From: JBBATK01 sp044228685
Lineage (GTDB): Bacteria; Bacteroidota; Ignavibacteria; Kapaibacteriales; NICIL-2
DNA length: 64,000 bases
NCBI GenBank assembly: GCA_044228685.1
Contig: JBGAUL010000001.1
Span: 186,001-250,000, forward strand
Direction: 5' to 3'
The translations under genes and the position numbers were made by a program. Positions 19,047 through 29,134 of the stretch are shown in pieces. The stretch's first letter is position 1; every line of letters begins with the position of its first letter. The notes beneath the pieces were generated by a model. That model saw only the letters and a list, made by a program, of their open reading frames with translations. It made no database searches and was not told the origin of the DNA.

Positions 19047-21146
19047 ATGCAAGCAAGAGCTACAGTCTTCTCTTCATTTATGATCGTGTTGATCTTGTTC
19101 TTCGCGCTGCAACAAATGAGCGTCGCACAGATACAACAAAAGTTGGATTCGTTGGAATTGTCGTTGAAGCTGCCTGCTGACGACACGACGCGTATCAATC
19201 AATTGAATGCTCTTTGTTACTATAACTATTCCTCGAATCCGGATAAGGGACTCGAGTATGGAATCAAGGGGCGTGATCTTAGCATTCAGGTGAACTGGCA
19301 GAAGGGATTGACGGCAGCTTACTCGGATATCGGCTGTTGTTACTACACGAAGTCTGCCTACACTGATGCCGTAACGAATTGGCTGCTTGCACTACGCATT
19401 GCTGAAGCAATAGGAGAACCGGTTTCGGGAATTATCGGAAACATCGGCAATGTGTATGCTGACTTAGGAGACTTACACAAGGCACTTGAGAATTATGAGC
19501 GGGCTGATAGGTCGCCAGAATTTTTAAACGGACGAAAAGTTGACTTCGCGCAGGTGATTTGGTTAGATGAGAACATTGGGACTACGCTTGTTGCATTGGA
19601 GAGATATGCAGAAGCCAAACAGAGATTTCTGAAAGTCCTTTCGCTTAGTAAAGATCCCGCAACAGAGCAATACACGGCCGTCGCTTGCGCCGGTTACTCA
19701 GAGTGTTTAGTCTACGAGCATAGGCTCGACAGCGCACTGTACTATGCAGAGCTTGCCGTTGATCGTGCAACGCACTCAGATGATCCGGCCCTCAAAGCCT
19801 ATACATACTTGGGTGTAGGTAGAGTGTATTACACACTGGTACAATCACAGTTGTATCGGCACTACGAATTGAAGAAAAATATCAATGCAGGAACCTTACT
19901 GTCATCTGCAAGGCGCTTCGCTGATAGTTCTGCAATTCTGTATCGTGTACTTCAAAGTCGGGGTCAACTGCTTCCCGTATTGCAACTCAAAGCATCGGTA
20001 TTTGAGTTGCAGGGACACGCGGATTCAGCGTTGAGTTATTTCAGACAGTATCTCTCCCTAAAAGACTCTTTGATGTCTATGCGACAATCACAGCAGCTTG
20101 CTGAGCTGAACTTTGGTTTTGACCAGGAGAAACGGGATGTCGTGACGCAGAAGAATCTCGAACGTCAAACTCTACAGCGTAATGGATTTATCGGCGGCTT
20201 TGTTATGGTGCTCTTATTTCTTGTTGTAGTTGCGTCGCAGCGCAAGAGAATTAAGCAAGAAAAGTTCAAGACAGAGGAGCTACTTCATAATGTCTTACCA
20301 CCAAGTATTGCCAAGCGTATGTTGGGAGGCGAAAATGTAATCGCAGACAAGTACCAAAACGTTTCGATACTATTTGCAGACATCGTCGGCTTCACCAAGC
20401 TATCTCAACAAGTCAGCGCAGAAGTGCTCGTGCAGAGTCTCGACAAAATCTTTAGCTCCTTTGATGTACTCGCACAGAAATATGGTCTCGAAAAAATCAA
20501 AACCATCGGCGACGCCTACATGGTAATTGCCGGTGCACCTGAGCATCAGCCACACCACGCATTGGCGATGTCGTCCTTCGCCTTTGATGTGATGGAGTCT
20601 CTCAAACAATTCAACGATCTCGGTCTCGGAAACAGTATAAACCTAAGAGTCGGAATACACTGCGGTGAAGTCGTAGCAGGAGTTATTGGCAAGAACAAGT
20701 TTGCATATGATATGTGGGGCGATGCAGTGAATACAGCTGCGCGTATGGAGAGTCACGGCGAGGCAGGGAGAATACATGTGAGTGAGGCGTTTTATCGAGC
20801 AGTTACAACCCCACCCCAGCCCTCCCCCGAAGGGGAGGGAGCTACGTCTGATGCTAACTCTCTAAAACAGAAAATGTCGAAAGCCCTCCCTTCGGGGGAG
20901 GGTTTGGGTGGGGTTTTGTCACGCGGAGGACATCGCGCTATCCCAAACCCACCACAGCCCTCTCCCGAAGGGGAGGGAGCTAGGTCGGATGATAACACTC
21001 TCGAACAGACATTGCGAAAAGCCCTCCCTTCGGGGGAGGGTTTGGTTGGGGTTTTTTCACCGAGCGGAATTCACTTCACACCACGTGGCGAGATTGAGAT
21101 CAAAGGTAAAGGACTGATGCACACGTATTTTCTTGAAAAAGCATGA
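19047..21146 (+). CDS. Membrane-anchored adenylate cyclase with exported TPR-like sensor
   Basis: The start is placed at the ATG at 19047 because it gives a clean signal peptide (about residues 1-28: FMIVLILFFALQQMSVAQ); an earlier in-frame TTG at 19008 would bury it. An extracytoplasmic helical-repeat region follows to about 370, then one membrane helix (GFIGGFVMVLLFLVVVASQ, about 385-405), then a cytoplasmic linker (LLHNVLPPSIAKRMLGGE) and a cyclase of the HGLEKIK subtype (LFADIVGFT, KIKTIGDAYM, FAYDMWGDAVNTAARME). All catalytic residues are present. Two palindromic elements lie in frame between the catalytic domain and the tail KGKGLMHTYFLEKA. The end overlaps the next gene by 4 bases. Among the intact array genes up to 29 kb it is the only exported-sensor type. 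Confidence 0.9.
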   Translation: MQARATVFSSFMIVLILFFALQQMSVAQIQQKLDSLELSLKLPADDTTRINQLNALCYYNYSSNPDKGLEYGIKGRDLSIQVNWQKGLTAAYSDIGCCYYTKSAYTDAVTNWLLALRIAEAIGEPVSGIIGNIGNVYADLGDLHKALENYERADRSPEFLNGRKVDFAQVIWLDENIGTTLVALERYAEAKQRFLKVLSLSKDPATEQYTAVACAGYSECLVYEHRLDSALYYAELAVDRATHSDDPALKAYTYLGVGRVYYTLVQSQLYRHYELKKNINAGTLLSSARRFADSSAILYRVLQSRGQLLPVLQLKASVFELQGHADSALSYFRQYLSLKDSLMSMRQSQQLAELNFGFDQEKRDVVTQKNLERQTLQRNGFIGGFVMVLLFLVVVASQRKRIKQEKFKTEELLHNVLPPSIAKRMLGGENVIADKYQNVSILFADIVGFTKLSQQVSAEVLVQSLDKIFSSFDVLAQKYGLEKIKTIGDAYMVIAGAPEHQPHHALAMSSFAFDVMESLKQFNDLGLGNSINLRVGIHCGEVVAGVIGKNKFAYDMWGDAVNTAARMESHGEAGRIHVSEAFYRAVTTPPQPSPEGEGATSDANSLKQKMSKALPSGEGLGGVLSRGGHRAIPNPPQPSPEGEGARSDDNTLEQTLRKALPSGEGLVGVFSPSGIHFTPRGEIEIKGKGLMHTYFLEKA
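20807..20915. repeat. REP-like palindromic element, copy B1 (inside a cyclase gene)
   Basis: This has the same two-hairpin inverted architecture as copy A, translated in frame as PPQPSPEGEGA, the 12-residue spacer TSDANSLKQKMS, then KALPSGEGLGGV. It is inserted directly after the helix VSEAFYRAV that follows the cyclase domain. Confidence 0.88.
20946..21053. repeat. REP-like palindromic element, copy B2 (inside a cyclase gene)
   Basis: This second copy lies 138 bases (46 codons) downstream of B1 in the same gene and frame. Its spacer is RSDDNTLEQTLR and its half-sites are slightly degenerate (ACCACAGCCCTCTCCC). The true tail begins just after it. Confidence 0.86.
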
Positions 21147-23383
21147 CACGCGAAGACCTACAAAACGAGATAGCACTAGCAGTAGCTGCCGAGGCGGTTG
21201 GCAACTTCGACGAGGCTGAGCGTGTATCGCGGCAACTCCTTAGCACTTTATCACACAGGACTGCGTACGATGTCTCGGAACTAGAATTAGTCAAGCTACA
21301 AGCAGACGCGACCCGCATTCTAGGCGTACTCCACTTTAGACGCGGAGATTATCCTCAGGCACTTGAGTTTCTGAACGAAGCTCTTCAGTTAAGCGAAAAA
21401 GAAAATGATAAAGGAGGGCTTAGCAAGACGCTCGGTAACATCGGGGTAGTGTATCGCAAGATGTCGAATTACCCTCAAGCCCTGGAGTTCTTCACGAAGG
21501 CACTGAGTCTCGATGAAGAGTTGGGAAACAAATCGGGCATGATAATCCATCTTGGCAATATTGGACTCGTGCACAGGGATCTATCAGATTTCAACTCAGC
21601 GCTGCAGGCCTTTCTCAAAGCTCTGAGTCTTAGTGAAGAATTAGGGAACAAGCTGGGAATAGCTCGACAACTCGGTAACATCGGTGGAGTCCACTCTGAT
21701 CTCAGTGACTATCCGAAAGCCCTGGAATACTTGGGTCAGGCGTTGAGTCTGTCAGAAGAAATAGGTAGAAAGCAACTCATTGCAACCAACCTGTGTATCA
21801 TTGGCAATGTGTACTTGGATATTTCCGAGTATGCAAAGGCTCTTGAAAATTACAGGAGGGCTTTGAGTATTTATGAAGACTTGACCAACAAATCTGGTAT
21901 TGCATTAGTGCATGGAAACATTGGCGCACTGTACAAAGAACTCTCTGACTACCCGCAGGCTCTGGAATATTACAGCAAAGCACTGAATCTCGCAGAAGAG
22001 TTAGGGGATAAGAAAGGTGCTGCGATACATCTCACCAACATTGGCAATGTGCATTCTAGTCTCGCTGACTATTCTAAAGCCATGGACTACTATGGCAGAG
22101 CCTTGAATTTAGCAGAAGAAGTCGGCAATAAATCCTTAGTCGCTACGAATCTTGGTAACATCGGCACTGTCTACCATCAACTCGCCGACTACAACCAAGC
22201 ATTGGAGTATCACAAACGAGCACTACATCTCGATGAAGATTTAGGTATCTCAGGGGGAGTGTCCAGACACCTAGCTAGTATTGGTCAGGTCTATGCTGCA
22301 CTCGCCGACTTCGCGAATGCGCAAGAGTTTTACGAGAATGCGCTCGCAATGAGAGTGCAGATGGGACATCGTAGCGAAGCAGCACATACGCGCGCTTCAC
22401 TTGCTGCCCTCTACGCAAATCCATTGAATGCTCAGCGTGATGAACAAAAGGCTGAGTCGCTCTTGCGAGAGTCTATTGCAACTACTCATGAGTTGGGGAC
22501 AAAACACTTCGAAGCGCATAAGACTCTTGCTGAACTCTGCGAAGCGCAGAAACGCTGGCAAGAAGCCAATCGAGAGTGGAAGCAGTATTATGCGATGAAA
22601 GACGAAGTGCAAAGCGCAGAAGCACAAAAAAGTGCAGCGCTTATTGAGCAACGTCGTCAAATAGCCGAGCGTGAAAAAGAAATAGCAATTGCAAAAGCAG
22701 CGGCCCTGGCTGAACTCAAAGCCACACGTGGACTTCTCGACGCGGTTCTCCCAACTTCTATTGCCACGCGCATGATCGCCGGCGAGAAGCGCATAGCAGA
22801 TTACTTCCCCAAGGTATCAATCCTCTTTGCTGATATCGTTGGATTTACGTCCATCGCCACAGAAGTACCGCCCCATATCGTGGTTGACTTCCTTAACCAT
22901 GTCTTCGACGTTTATGATGAAATCATCAAACGTCATGGCTGCGAAAAGATAAAAACCATTGGAGATGGCTACATGGCAATCGCTGGCGCACCGACGGCGT
23001 GCGAGGATCATGCTGAGCGTCTTGCACGCGCCGCGATCGAGATGCAGCGCGATATCAAGTTGCCGACGGAGATTCTCGACTATCTGCCCAACGGCGCAAG
23101 CTTTAGCATTCGCATTGGCATTCACAGTGGTGCGGCAGTATGTGGCGTAATCGGAAGAGAACGCTTTGTATGGGACGTGTATAGTGATGCGGTAAACACC
23201 GCGAGTAGAATGGAGAGTAACGGAGTGGCAGGAAAAATTCATGTGAGCAAAGACTTCGCAGAATTGATACAAAACAGACAAAAAGCCTCTGCGAGTAGTG
23301 CTGAGTTTAGATTGGAAGAGCGTGGCGAAATTGAGATAAAAGGTAAGGGGATGATGAGGACGTATTTCTTGGGCAGAGCATGA
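21143..23383 (+). CDS. TPR-adenylate cyclase, class III
   Basis: This is a 746-residue protein. Eight TPR units (about 95-415) and a coiled linker (EREKEIAIAKAAALAELK) lead to the cyclase domain. Active residues are near Asp564, Lys604, Asp608 and Asp678, followed by Asn and Arg (DAVNTASRME). Local oddities are WDVYSD where nearly all others have YD, and GAAVCGVIG replacing GSVVAGVIG. These are conservative and should not abolish activity. It carries no palindromic element. It is linked by 4-base overlaps upstream and downstream. The N-terminal leader (EAVGNFDEAERVSRQLL) is related to that of the genes at 965 and 5445. Confidence 0.92.
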   Translation: MTREDLQNEIALAVAAEAVGNFDEAERVSRQLLSTLSHRTAYDVSELELVKLQADATRILGVLHFRRGDYPQALEFLNEALQLSEKENDKGGLSKTLGNIGVVYRKMSNYPQALEFFTKALSLDEELGNKSGMIIHLGNIGLVHRDLSDFNSALQAFLKALSLSEELGNKLGIARQLGNIGGVHSDLSDYPKALEYLGQALSLSEEIGRKQLIATNLCIIGNVYLDISEYAKALENYRRALSIYEDLTNKSGIALVHGNIGALYKELSDYPQALEYYSKALNLAEELGDKKGAAIHLTNIGNVHSSLADYSKAMDYYGRALNLAEEVGNKSLVATNLGNIGTVYHQLADYNQALEYHKRALHLDEDLGISGGVSRHLASIGQVYAALADFANAQEFYENALAMRVQMGHRSEAAHTRASLAALYANPLNAQRDEQKAESLLRESIATTHELGTKHFEAHKTLAELCEAQKRWQEANREWKQYYAMKDEVQSAEAQKSAALIEQRRQIAEREKEIAIAKAAALAELKATRGLLDAVLPTSIATRMIAGEKRIADYFPKVSILFADIVGFTSIATEVPPHIVVDFLNHVFDVYDEIIKRHGCEKIKTIGDGYMAIAGAPTACEDHAERLARAAIEMQRDIKLPTEILDYLPNGASFSIRIGIHSGAAVCGVIGRERFVWDVYSDAVNTASRMESNGVAGKIHVSKDFAELIQNRQKASASSAEFRLEERGEIEIKGKGMMRTYFLGRA

Positions 23384-25350
23384 GCACCGAAGAACTTATA
23401 GCATTACTGAACGCGGCAAGAGCAGCCGAGATTGCTGACAATGTCGCTGAAGCCGAGCGTCTTACAAACTCGGTGCTGACGTCGATTGATGCTGATAACG
23501 ATTCTCACAGCGTTCTACGTCATCGCGCGTTGTCACAAATGGGCAACATCGAGCGACTACGCGGTCATTTCACTGAGGCAATGGACTTGTACACAACTGT
23601 TTTAGCCTATTGTGAGAGCGTCGCAGACAAAGCCGGCGTAGCGCACGAACTTGGCAACATGGGAATTGTCCAATGGTATCGTGGTGACTACTCAGGAGCT
23701 ATTGAATACTACATCAGAGCTTTGGAAATTCACGAGGAACAAAGCAACAAAGACGGCGTTGCGAAATCGAACGGTAACATCGCACTCGCCTGTGAGCGGC
23801 TGTCTGATTACGTGCGTGCTCTTGATCACGCCAAAAAATCACTCGATCTATATGACGAACTGGATAAAAAGTCGGGTGTGGCATCAATGTCCAACTTGAT
23901 TGGTGATCTGTACAGGAACCTGTCTGATTTTGCGCGAGCGTTGGAGTACTTTGCAAAAGCATTGGAATTATATACCATGCTCAACGACAGAGAGGGAATG
24001 TTGCGCGCGACGAGTAACCTGGGCGCAGTCCATGCTCACGTTGAAGAATACTCGCTAGCCCTCGAGTACTTTGCAAAAGCGATGACATTGAGTGAAGAGC
24101 TTGGCCACAAAATCGGTCTTGCCGCTGTTTATGGCAACATGGGTGTTGTATTCATGGAGCTTTCTGACTTCGCCAATTCATCGGAGTATTTGGGTAAATC
24201 ACTTGCGATCTATCAAGAGCTTGGAGACGAGGCTGGAGTAGCAAATGTGTTGGGAAACATTGGATCGATGTATTCCAGTCAGAAAGACTACGCACCGGCA
24301 ATGGAATATTTTCATCGTGCGCTTCAGCTGCAAGATGATTTAGGACTACGCGCGCAATCGGCAAGTCTCAGAGCATTTATTGGTGCTGCCTATGCCAGCG
24401 TCGATTACGGAGGACGCGACGAAGTCAAAGCAGAGTCATTCCTCATGGAAGCCATCGCTACCAACGAACAGATTGGAACGAAGCAATACTATCCGCATTT
24501 GGCACTCGCCGAACTCTATGAGAAACAGAAGCGTTGGGAAGAGTTTGCGCTTGAGTTCAAAAAGTATCATGCGATAAAGGATGAAGTCCAGAAAGATGAA
24601 GCCAAAAAGAGCATTGCTCAAATGGAACAGAGGAAGCTGATTGCTGAGCGAGAGAAGGTGCTTGATGTGGAACGCGCTGAAGCTCGCGCGACACAGAGCA
24701 TACTTCACAAAGTTCTACCTGCAAGCATTGCGGACCGTTTAGTAAAAGGTGAAAAAGTTGCCGATTACTTTCAAGCTGTCTCAATCCTCTTTGCCGACAT
24801 CGTCGGCTTTACTCCTCTCGCCTCACGAATGCCGGCCAATGAAGTCCTGACATTTCTGAACTACGTCTTCGGCGAGTTCGATCGTCTCGCCGCTCTACAC
24901 GGCTGCGAGAAAATCAAAACCATCGGCGATGGATACCTCGCGGTAGCAGGTGCGCCAATTGTGTGTGAAGATCACGCAGAACGAATTACTCGTCTTGCCT
25001 TGGACATTATGAATGGTATTGTTCTACCGGAACACATACGAAGCACTCTTCCGCAAGGAGCACAGTTCAAGCTCCGCATCGGCATCCACACCGGACCCTG
25101 CTTCGGCGGTATCGTCGGAGAAAATCGATTTGTGTATGACATCTACTCTGATGCCGTCAACCTTGCAGCCCGCATGGAGAGTCATGGTGAGCCAGGTCGT
25201 ATTCACATTAGTGATGAATTCTGTTTGCATTTGCAAAAGCGCATTGAGTCCACAGGCGAAGACTTTGGCGGAGCTCGATTTGTAGAGCGTGAAGAGATGG
25301 AGATAAAGGGGAAGGGGAAAATGAGGACGTATTTTTTGGAGAGGGTATGA
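23380..25350 (+). CDS. TPR-adenylate cyclase, class III
   Basis: This is a 656-residue protein with six diverged TPR units (about 85-325), a coiled linker (EREKVLDVERAEARATQS) and a cyclase domain with active residues near Asp473, Lys513, Asp517 and Asp587, then AVNLAARME. GPCFGGIVGENRF replaces the usual GSVVAGVIGEERF. The closest core subtype is that of the 965-9706 genes (NYVFGEFDR is kept) but it is clearly more diverged and not homogenised with them. It lies in the overlapping chain (ATGA at both ends). No signal peptide or membrane helix is seen. Confidence 0.92.
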   Translation: MSTEELIALLNAARAAEIADNVAEAERLTNSVLTSIDADNDSHSVLRHRALSQMGNIERLRGHFTEAMDLYTTVLAYCESVADKAGVAHELGNMGIVQWYRGDYSGAIEYYIRALEIHEEQSNKDGVAKSNGNIALACERLSDYVRALDHAKKSLDLYDELDKKSGVASMSNLIGDLYRNLSDFARALEYFAKALELYTMLNDREGMLRATSNLGAVHAHVEEYSLALEYFAKAMTLSEELGHKIGLAAVYGNMGVVFMELSDFANSSEYLGKSLAIYQELGDEAGVANVLGNIGSMYSSQKDYAPAMEYFHRALQLQDDLGLRAQSASLRAFIGAAYASVDYGGRDEVKAESFLMEAIATNEQIGTKQYYPHLALAELYEKQKRWEEFALEFKKYHAIKDEVQKDEAKKSIAQMEQRKLIAEREKVLDVERAEARATQSILHKVLPASIADRLVKGEKVADYFQAVSILFADIVGFTPLASRMPANEVLTFLNYVFGEFDRLAALHGCEKIKTIGDGYLAVAGAPIVCEDHAERITRLALDIMNGIVLPEHIRSTLPQGAQFKLRIGIHTGPCFGGIVGENRFVYDIYSDAVNLAARMESHGEPGRIHISDEFCLHLQKRIESTGEDFGGARFVEREEMEIKGKGKMRTYFLERV

Positions 25351-27314
25351 GCTACAGTGACTACATACTTCGTTTAAGTACGAATGGAGTATTGCTAAAC
25401 AGACGGGAATTCAAAGAGATCAGAGACCTTGTGCAGCTGACAGTTAGCGAGGCGACTGCGGATCGATCGCTCACAGAGCAAGAGCGGCGCAATGTACTTG
25501 CCGAATGTGAGCGAAATCTTGGCGATCTCGAGAGTGAGGAGGACAATCATGAAGCGGCTCAGACACACTTTAAGAAAGCACTGGACTTGTGTACATCATC
25601 AGATCATGAAGTCTACCTGCGCACACTGGGAGCCATTGCTAACAACTACCTCAGACAAGAAAGATTTGCAGAGGCAATCGACTATTACCAACAAGTTTTG
25701 CCAATACTTGAAGCAAAAGGTATTGATGTAGGAATAGCAGCTACCTTATCAAATATTGGCGTTGTACATAACGAAGTTGGCGATTACTCGAAAGCGCTTG
25801 AATTCTACTCTAGGGCTTTGGTTTATGCTGAGAAGGCAAATCATCAACTCTTCGTCGCAAATATCAACAGTAATCTCGGCGGTATCTCGCACGCTATGGG
25901 AGAAGACGAGCGGGCGGCATACTACCACAAGACCTCAGTCGAGTTATATGAACTCGTCGGTGATCCTTCGGGTCTTGCAAGCGGACTGAGTAGTCTGGGC
26001 AATGTACACCGAGCCAAGCATGAGTACGAACAAGCTATCGAATTGTACAACAAGGCCATTGCTATCAGCAAGCAAATAGGTGAATTGAGTCTAGTGAGTA
26101 TGGTTGAGGCAAACTTGGGCGGCCTCTACTGCGACACGAAGAACTACGACGAAGCACTGAGACTCATGAATCAATCGCTGGCGTATGCAGAAGAACATGG
26201 TCTACAGCGTCAGCTGGCCAACGCGTGCAATAACATCGCCGTGATATTGAATGATATAAAGTCGGACGATGATTATTTAGATCGCTCCGAGGCGCTGCTG
26301 CTGAGGGCAATTGCTATCAATGAACATCAGCAAGCCAAAGTGCAGTTGAGAGATAATCATGACATCCTCTCGCAGGTGTACGAGGCACAAGCTCGCTGGA
26401 AGGAAGCGCTGCACCACAGGAAACTCCATCAAAAGCTCGACAGCGAACTTCGATCCGACGACGCCAAACGACACTTACAAAACTTAGATCATCAACGCAA
26501 AATCGAAGCGGATGAACGCAATCGTCAAGTACGACTTGCCCGTTTTCAAGAGCAGGAAAAGATTCTCTACAACATCCTTCCACCGGTCATTGCTGAACGC
26601 GTCGTTGCCGGCGAGCGACGAATCGCAGAGTCGCATAACAACGTTTCCATCTTATTCGCAGACTTAGTTGGCTTCACCAAACTCTCCGAACAGATCGGAG
26701 AAAACGAACTCATCGATACTCTCGATGAAGTCTTTAGCACATTCGACCACTTGACGGAAAAGCATGGTTGTGAAAAGATTAAGACAATCGGCGATTGTTA
26801 CATGGCCGTCTGCGGCATGCCGGAAGCCAACAGCGATCACGCCACCTTGATCTCTGCACTCGCTTTGGATATACGAGATTGCATGAGTGAACTCAGCGCA
26901 CGAAGAGGTCATCAGCTCAACATCCGAATCGGCATTCACTGTGGTCCGGTAGTGAGTGGAATCTTAGGCAAAAACAAGTACGCCTATGATGTGTGGGGCG
27001 ATGCGGTGAACACTGCGGCTCGCATGGAAGCACATGGTGAAGCTGGGAAGATTCATGTGAGCAAAGAGTTTGTGCGTTCATTGTCGAGCCAACACACAAT
27101 GCAACAACCAACGCCACACCCAACCCCACCCCAGCCCTCCCCCGAAGGGGAGGGAGCTACGTCAAAAGCAGATTCAACTAGTGAAAAAGCCCTCCGTTCG
27201 CGGGAGGGTTTGGGAGGGGTTGCCCAAGGTGCAAGACTCAGTTTCATCGCTCGCGGTGAAATCGATATCAAAGGCAAGGGCAAGATGAGAACCTATTTTC
27301 TGGAAAGAGTATGA
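25347..27314 (+). CDS. TPR-adenylate cyclase, class III, with palindromic element
   Basis: This is a 655-residue protein with about five weakly conserved TPR units (80-290) and a linker (VRLARFQEQEKILYNILPPV) shared with the cyclase at 48781. The cyclase has LFADLVGFTKLS, CEKIKTIGDCYMAVCGMP and KYAYDVWGDAVNTAARME, with all catalytic residues present. ARMEAHGE replaces the usual ARMESHGE. After VSKEFVRSLSSQH a Pro/His-rich stretch and one in-frame palindromic element precede the tail KGKGKMRTYFLERV, which lengthens that linker by about 45 residues. Overlaps of 4 bases are kept on both sides. Confidence 0.92.
   Translation: MSYSDYILRLSTNGVLLNRREFKEIRDLVQLTVSEATADRSLTEQERRNVLAECERNLGDLESEEDNHEAAQTHFKKALDLCTSSDHEVYLRTLGAIANNYLRQERFAEAIDYYQQVLPILEAKGIDVGIAATLSNIGVVHNEVGDYSKALEFYSRALVYAEKANHQLFVANINSNLGGISHAMGEDERAAYYHKTSVELYELVGDPSGLASGLSSLGNVHRAKHEYEQAIELYNKAIAISKQIGELSLVSMVEANLGGLYCDTKNYDEALRLMNQSLAYAEEHGLQRQLANACNNIAVILNDIKSDDDYLDRSEALLLRAIAINEHQQAKVQLRDNHDILSQVYEAQARWKEALHHRKLHQKLDSELRSDDAKRHLQNLDHQRKIEADERNRQVRLARFQEQEKILYNILPPVIAERVVAGERRIAESHNNVSILFADLVGFTKLSEQIGENELIDTLDEVFSTFDHLTEKHGCEKIKTIGDCYMAVCGMPEANSDHATLISALALDIRDCMSELSARRGHQLNIRIGIHCGPVVSGILGKNKYAYDVWGDAVNTAARMEAHGEAGKIHVSKEFVRSLSSQHTMQQPTPHPTPPQPSPEGEGATSKADSTSEKALRSREGLGGVAQGARLSFIARGEIDIKGKGKMRTYFLERV
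27122..27221. repeat. REP-like palindromic element, copy C (inside a cyclase gene)
   Basis: This is a short-spacer form, in frame as PPQPSPEGEGA, the 9-residue spacer TSKADSTSE, then KALRSREGLGGV. Its right half has two changes (CTCCGTTCGCGGGAG) that weaken the hairpin. The spacer is almost the same at DNA level as in copy D, 3.8 kb away. Confidence 0.87.
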
Positions 27315-29074
27315 CGCAAGAAGAACGACAGTCAGTGATACAACTAGCAGAAGCAGCGGTAACAAGAGGTGACTACGAGCAAGCAGAAAGTGTAGTACAG
27401 CAGTTGCTATCCGAACTAAATCGAGAGTCGCTCGAGTCCGAATCCACCGCGTCGGACAAATCGCTTTTTGCCAATGCAAAGCGCATTCTTGGTATTGTCT
27501 CAATACGTGTTGCTGACTACGCAAAAGCACTCGCTCATATGGATGAGGCTCTCGGAACCTACCAGCAGCTGAATGACCAATTGGGATTATCAAAAATACT
27601 TGGCAACATCGGCCTAGCCTATAGTTGTCTTAGCGATTACCCACGAGCCTTGGAACACTATGACAGAGCGCTTGATATTGCCCAAGAGCTAGGGGACAAG
27701 ACAGTTGAAGCAATATGGCTCGGTAATATTGGCGTCGTGCATTGGAATCTTGCCGACTTTTCAAAAGCAATAGACTACTATGTACAATCTCATCGTCTCG
27801 CCGAGGAGCTCGGCAACAAAGTCTTGGAAGCAGCTCATCTTGGCAACATTGGCAGTGTGTATTGGAGTCTCAACAACTTTGAGGAAGCGCTGAACTATTA
27901 TACCAAAGCCCTCGGGATAACGGAGGAGTCAGGAGACAAACCTGGCGCTGCGGTATGGATCAGCAATATTGGTAGTGCGTACTTGAAGCTTGGCGACTAC
28001 CTCAAGGCGCGAGAATACCTTGAGCGTGGTTTGAGCTTAAATCTCTCCTTAGGCAGAAAATCTGAAGCCGGCGAAACGCTCAGCTATCTTGGCGAGTTGT
28101 ACGCGAATCTGGAAAATCCAGCGCGAGACGAGTCGAAGGCTATTGAGTATTTGTTGGAATCAATCTCGATTAGCGAAGAGCTTGGGACAAAGAAATTTGA
28201 AGCCCATAAAACACTGGCTGATTTGTATCAGAAGCAAAAACGTTGGGAAGAGTCGCACTACCACTTAGGAAAGTACTTCGTACTCAAAGAAGAAGTGCAG
28301 AGCGAGGAAGCCCGTCAGAAAGCTCAGCTGATGGAACAACAAAAGCAAATTGCCGAGCGAGAAAAAGAAATCGCTATTGCAAAAGCTGCGGCTGATGCGC
28401 GAATGAGTGCGACGACCTCGTTGCTCTACAAAGTTCTTCCCGAGTCGGTTGCCACTCGCATGATCGATGGGGAAACTGAAATCTCAGATTACTTTCCGCA
28501 GGTCTCCATCCTCTTCGCTGATATCGCCGGTTTCACGCCTATCTCAGCCAATATGCCGGCGGTAATTGTCGTACGCTTTTTGAATTACGTCTTTGGCGAG
28601 TTTGATCGCATTATCAAAAGGCATGGCTGTGAGAAAATCAAAACGATCGGTGATGGATATATGGCTGTGTGCGGCGCACCGATTCAGTGTGAAGACCATG
28701 CAGAACGTCTGGCAGCAGCTGCGCTCGAGATGCAAGAATCTATCGATCTTCCGGAGTCTATCCGAGAACATATGCCACCGGGGCTGAAGTTAGGAGTTCG
28801 TATCGGACTCCATACCGGTTCAGTTGTAGCAGGCGTGATAGGTGAGGAACGCTTTGTATATGATCTATACTCTGATGCAGTCAATACAGCGGCGCGCATG
28901 GAAAGTCATGGTGAAGAAAATCGCATACATTGTTCCGACGCCTACTATAATCATATGATCAATCGCGTCGCAATGTCGCCGAATAACACAGCGACTGTTG
29001 AGTTCGAAGCACGAGGCGAGATACTGATCAAAGGCAAGGGTACGATGAGCACCTATTTCCTGAACAAAGTATAG
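27311..29074 (+). CDS. TPR-adenylate cyclase, class III (shortest TPR stack)
   Basis: At 587 residues this is the shortest complete cyclase of the array, with only four to five TPR units (about 90-255). The linker (EREKEIAIAKAAADAR) and catalytic domain resemble those of the 965-9706 group at protein level (LFADIAGFTPISANMPAVIV), but codon choice differs, so it has escaped recent homogenisation. Active residues are near Asp404, Lys444, Asp448 and Asp518. The tail is divergent (ILIKGKGTMSTYFLNKV) and the stop is TAG, not the overlapping TGA used upstream. It is the last gene of the overlapping chain; a 60-base gap follows. Confidence 0.92.
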   Translation: MTQEERQSVIQLAEAAVTRGDYEQAESVVQQLLSELNRESLESESTASDKSLFANAKRILGIVSIRVADYAKALAHMDEALGTYQQLNDQLGLSKILGNIGLAYSCLSDYPRALEHYDRALDIAQELGDKTVEAIWLGNIGVVHWNLADFSKAIDYYVQSHRLAEELGNKVLEAAHLGNIGSVYWSLNNFEEALNYYTKALGITEESGDKPGAAVWISNIGSAYLKLGDYLKAREYLERGLSLNLSLGRKSEAGETLSYLGELYANLENPARDESKAIEYLLESISISEELGTKKFEAHKTLADLYQKQKRWEESHYHLGKYFVLKEEVQSEEARQKAQLMEQQKQIAEREKEIAIAKAAADARMSATTSLLYKVLPESVATRMIDGETEISDYFPQVSILFADIAGFTPISANMPAVIVVRFLNYVFGEFDRIIKRHGCEKIKTIGDGYMAVCGAPIQCEDHAERLAAAALEMQESIDLPESIREHMPPGLKLGVRIGLHTGSVVAGVIGEERFVYDLYSDAVNTAARMESHGEENRIHCSDAYYNHMINRVAMSPNNTATVEFEARGEILIKGKGTMSTYFLNKV

Positions 29075-29134
29075 TGTGTGCGTCTTTCGCTTGAGAAGGT
29101 GTGTGAGCAGAAATAGGTTTTATAGTAAATACAT

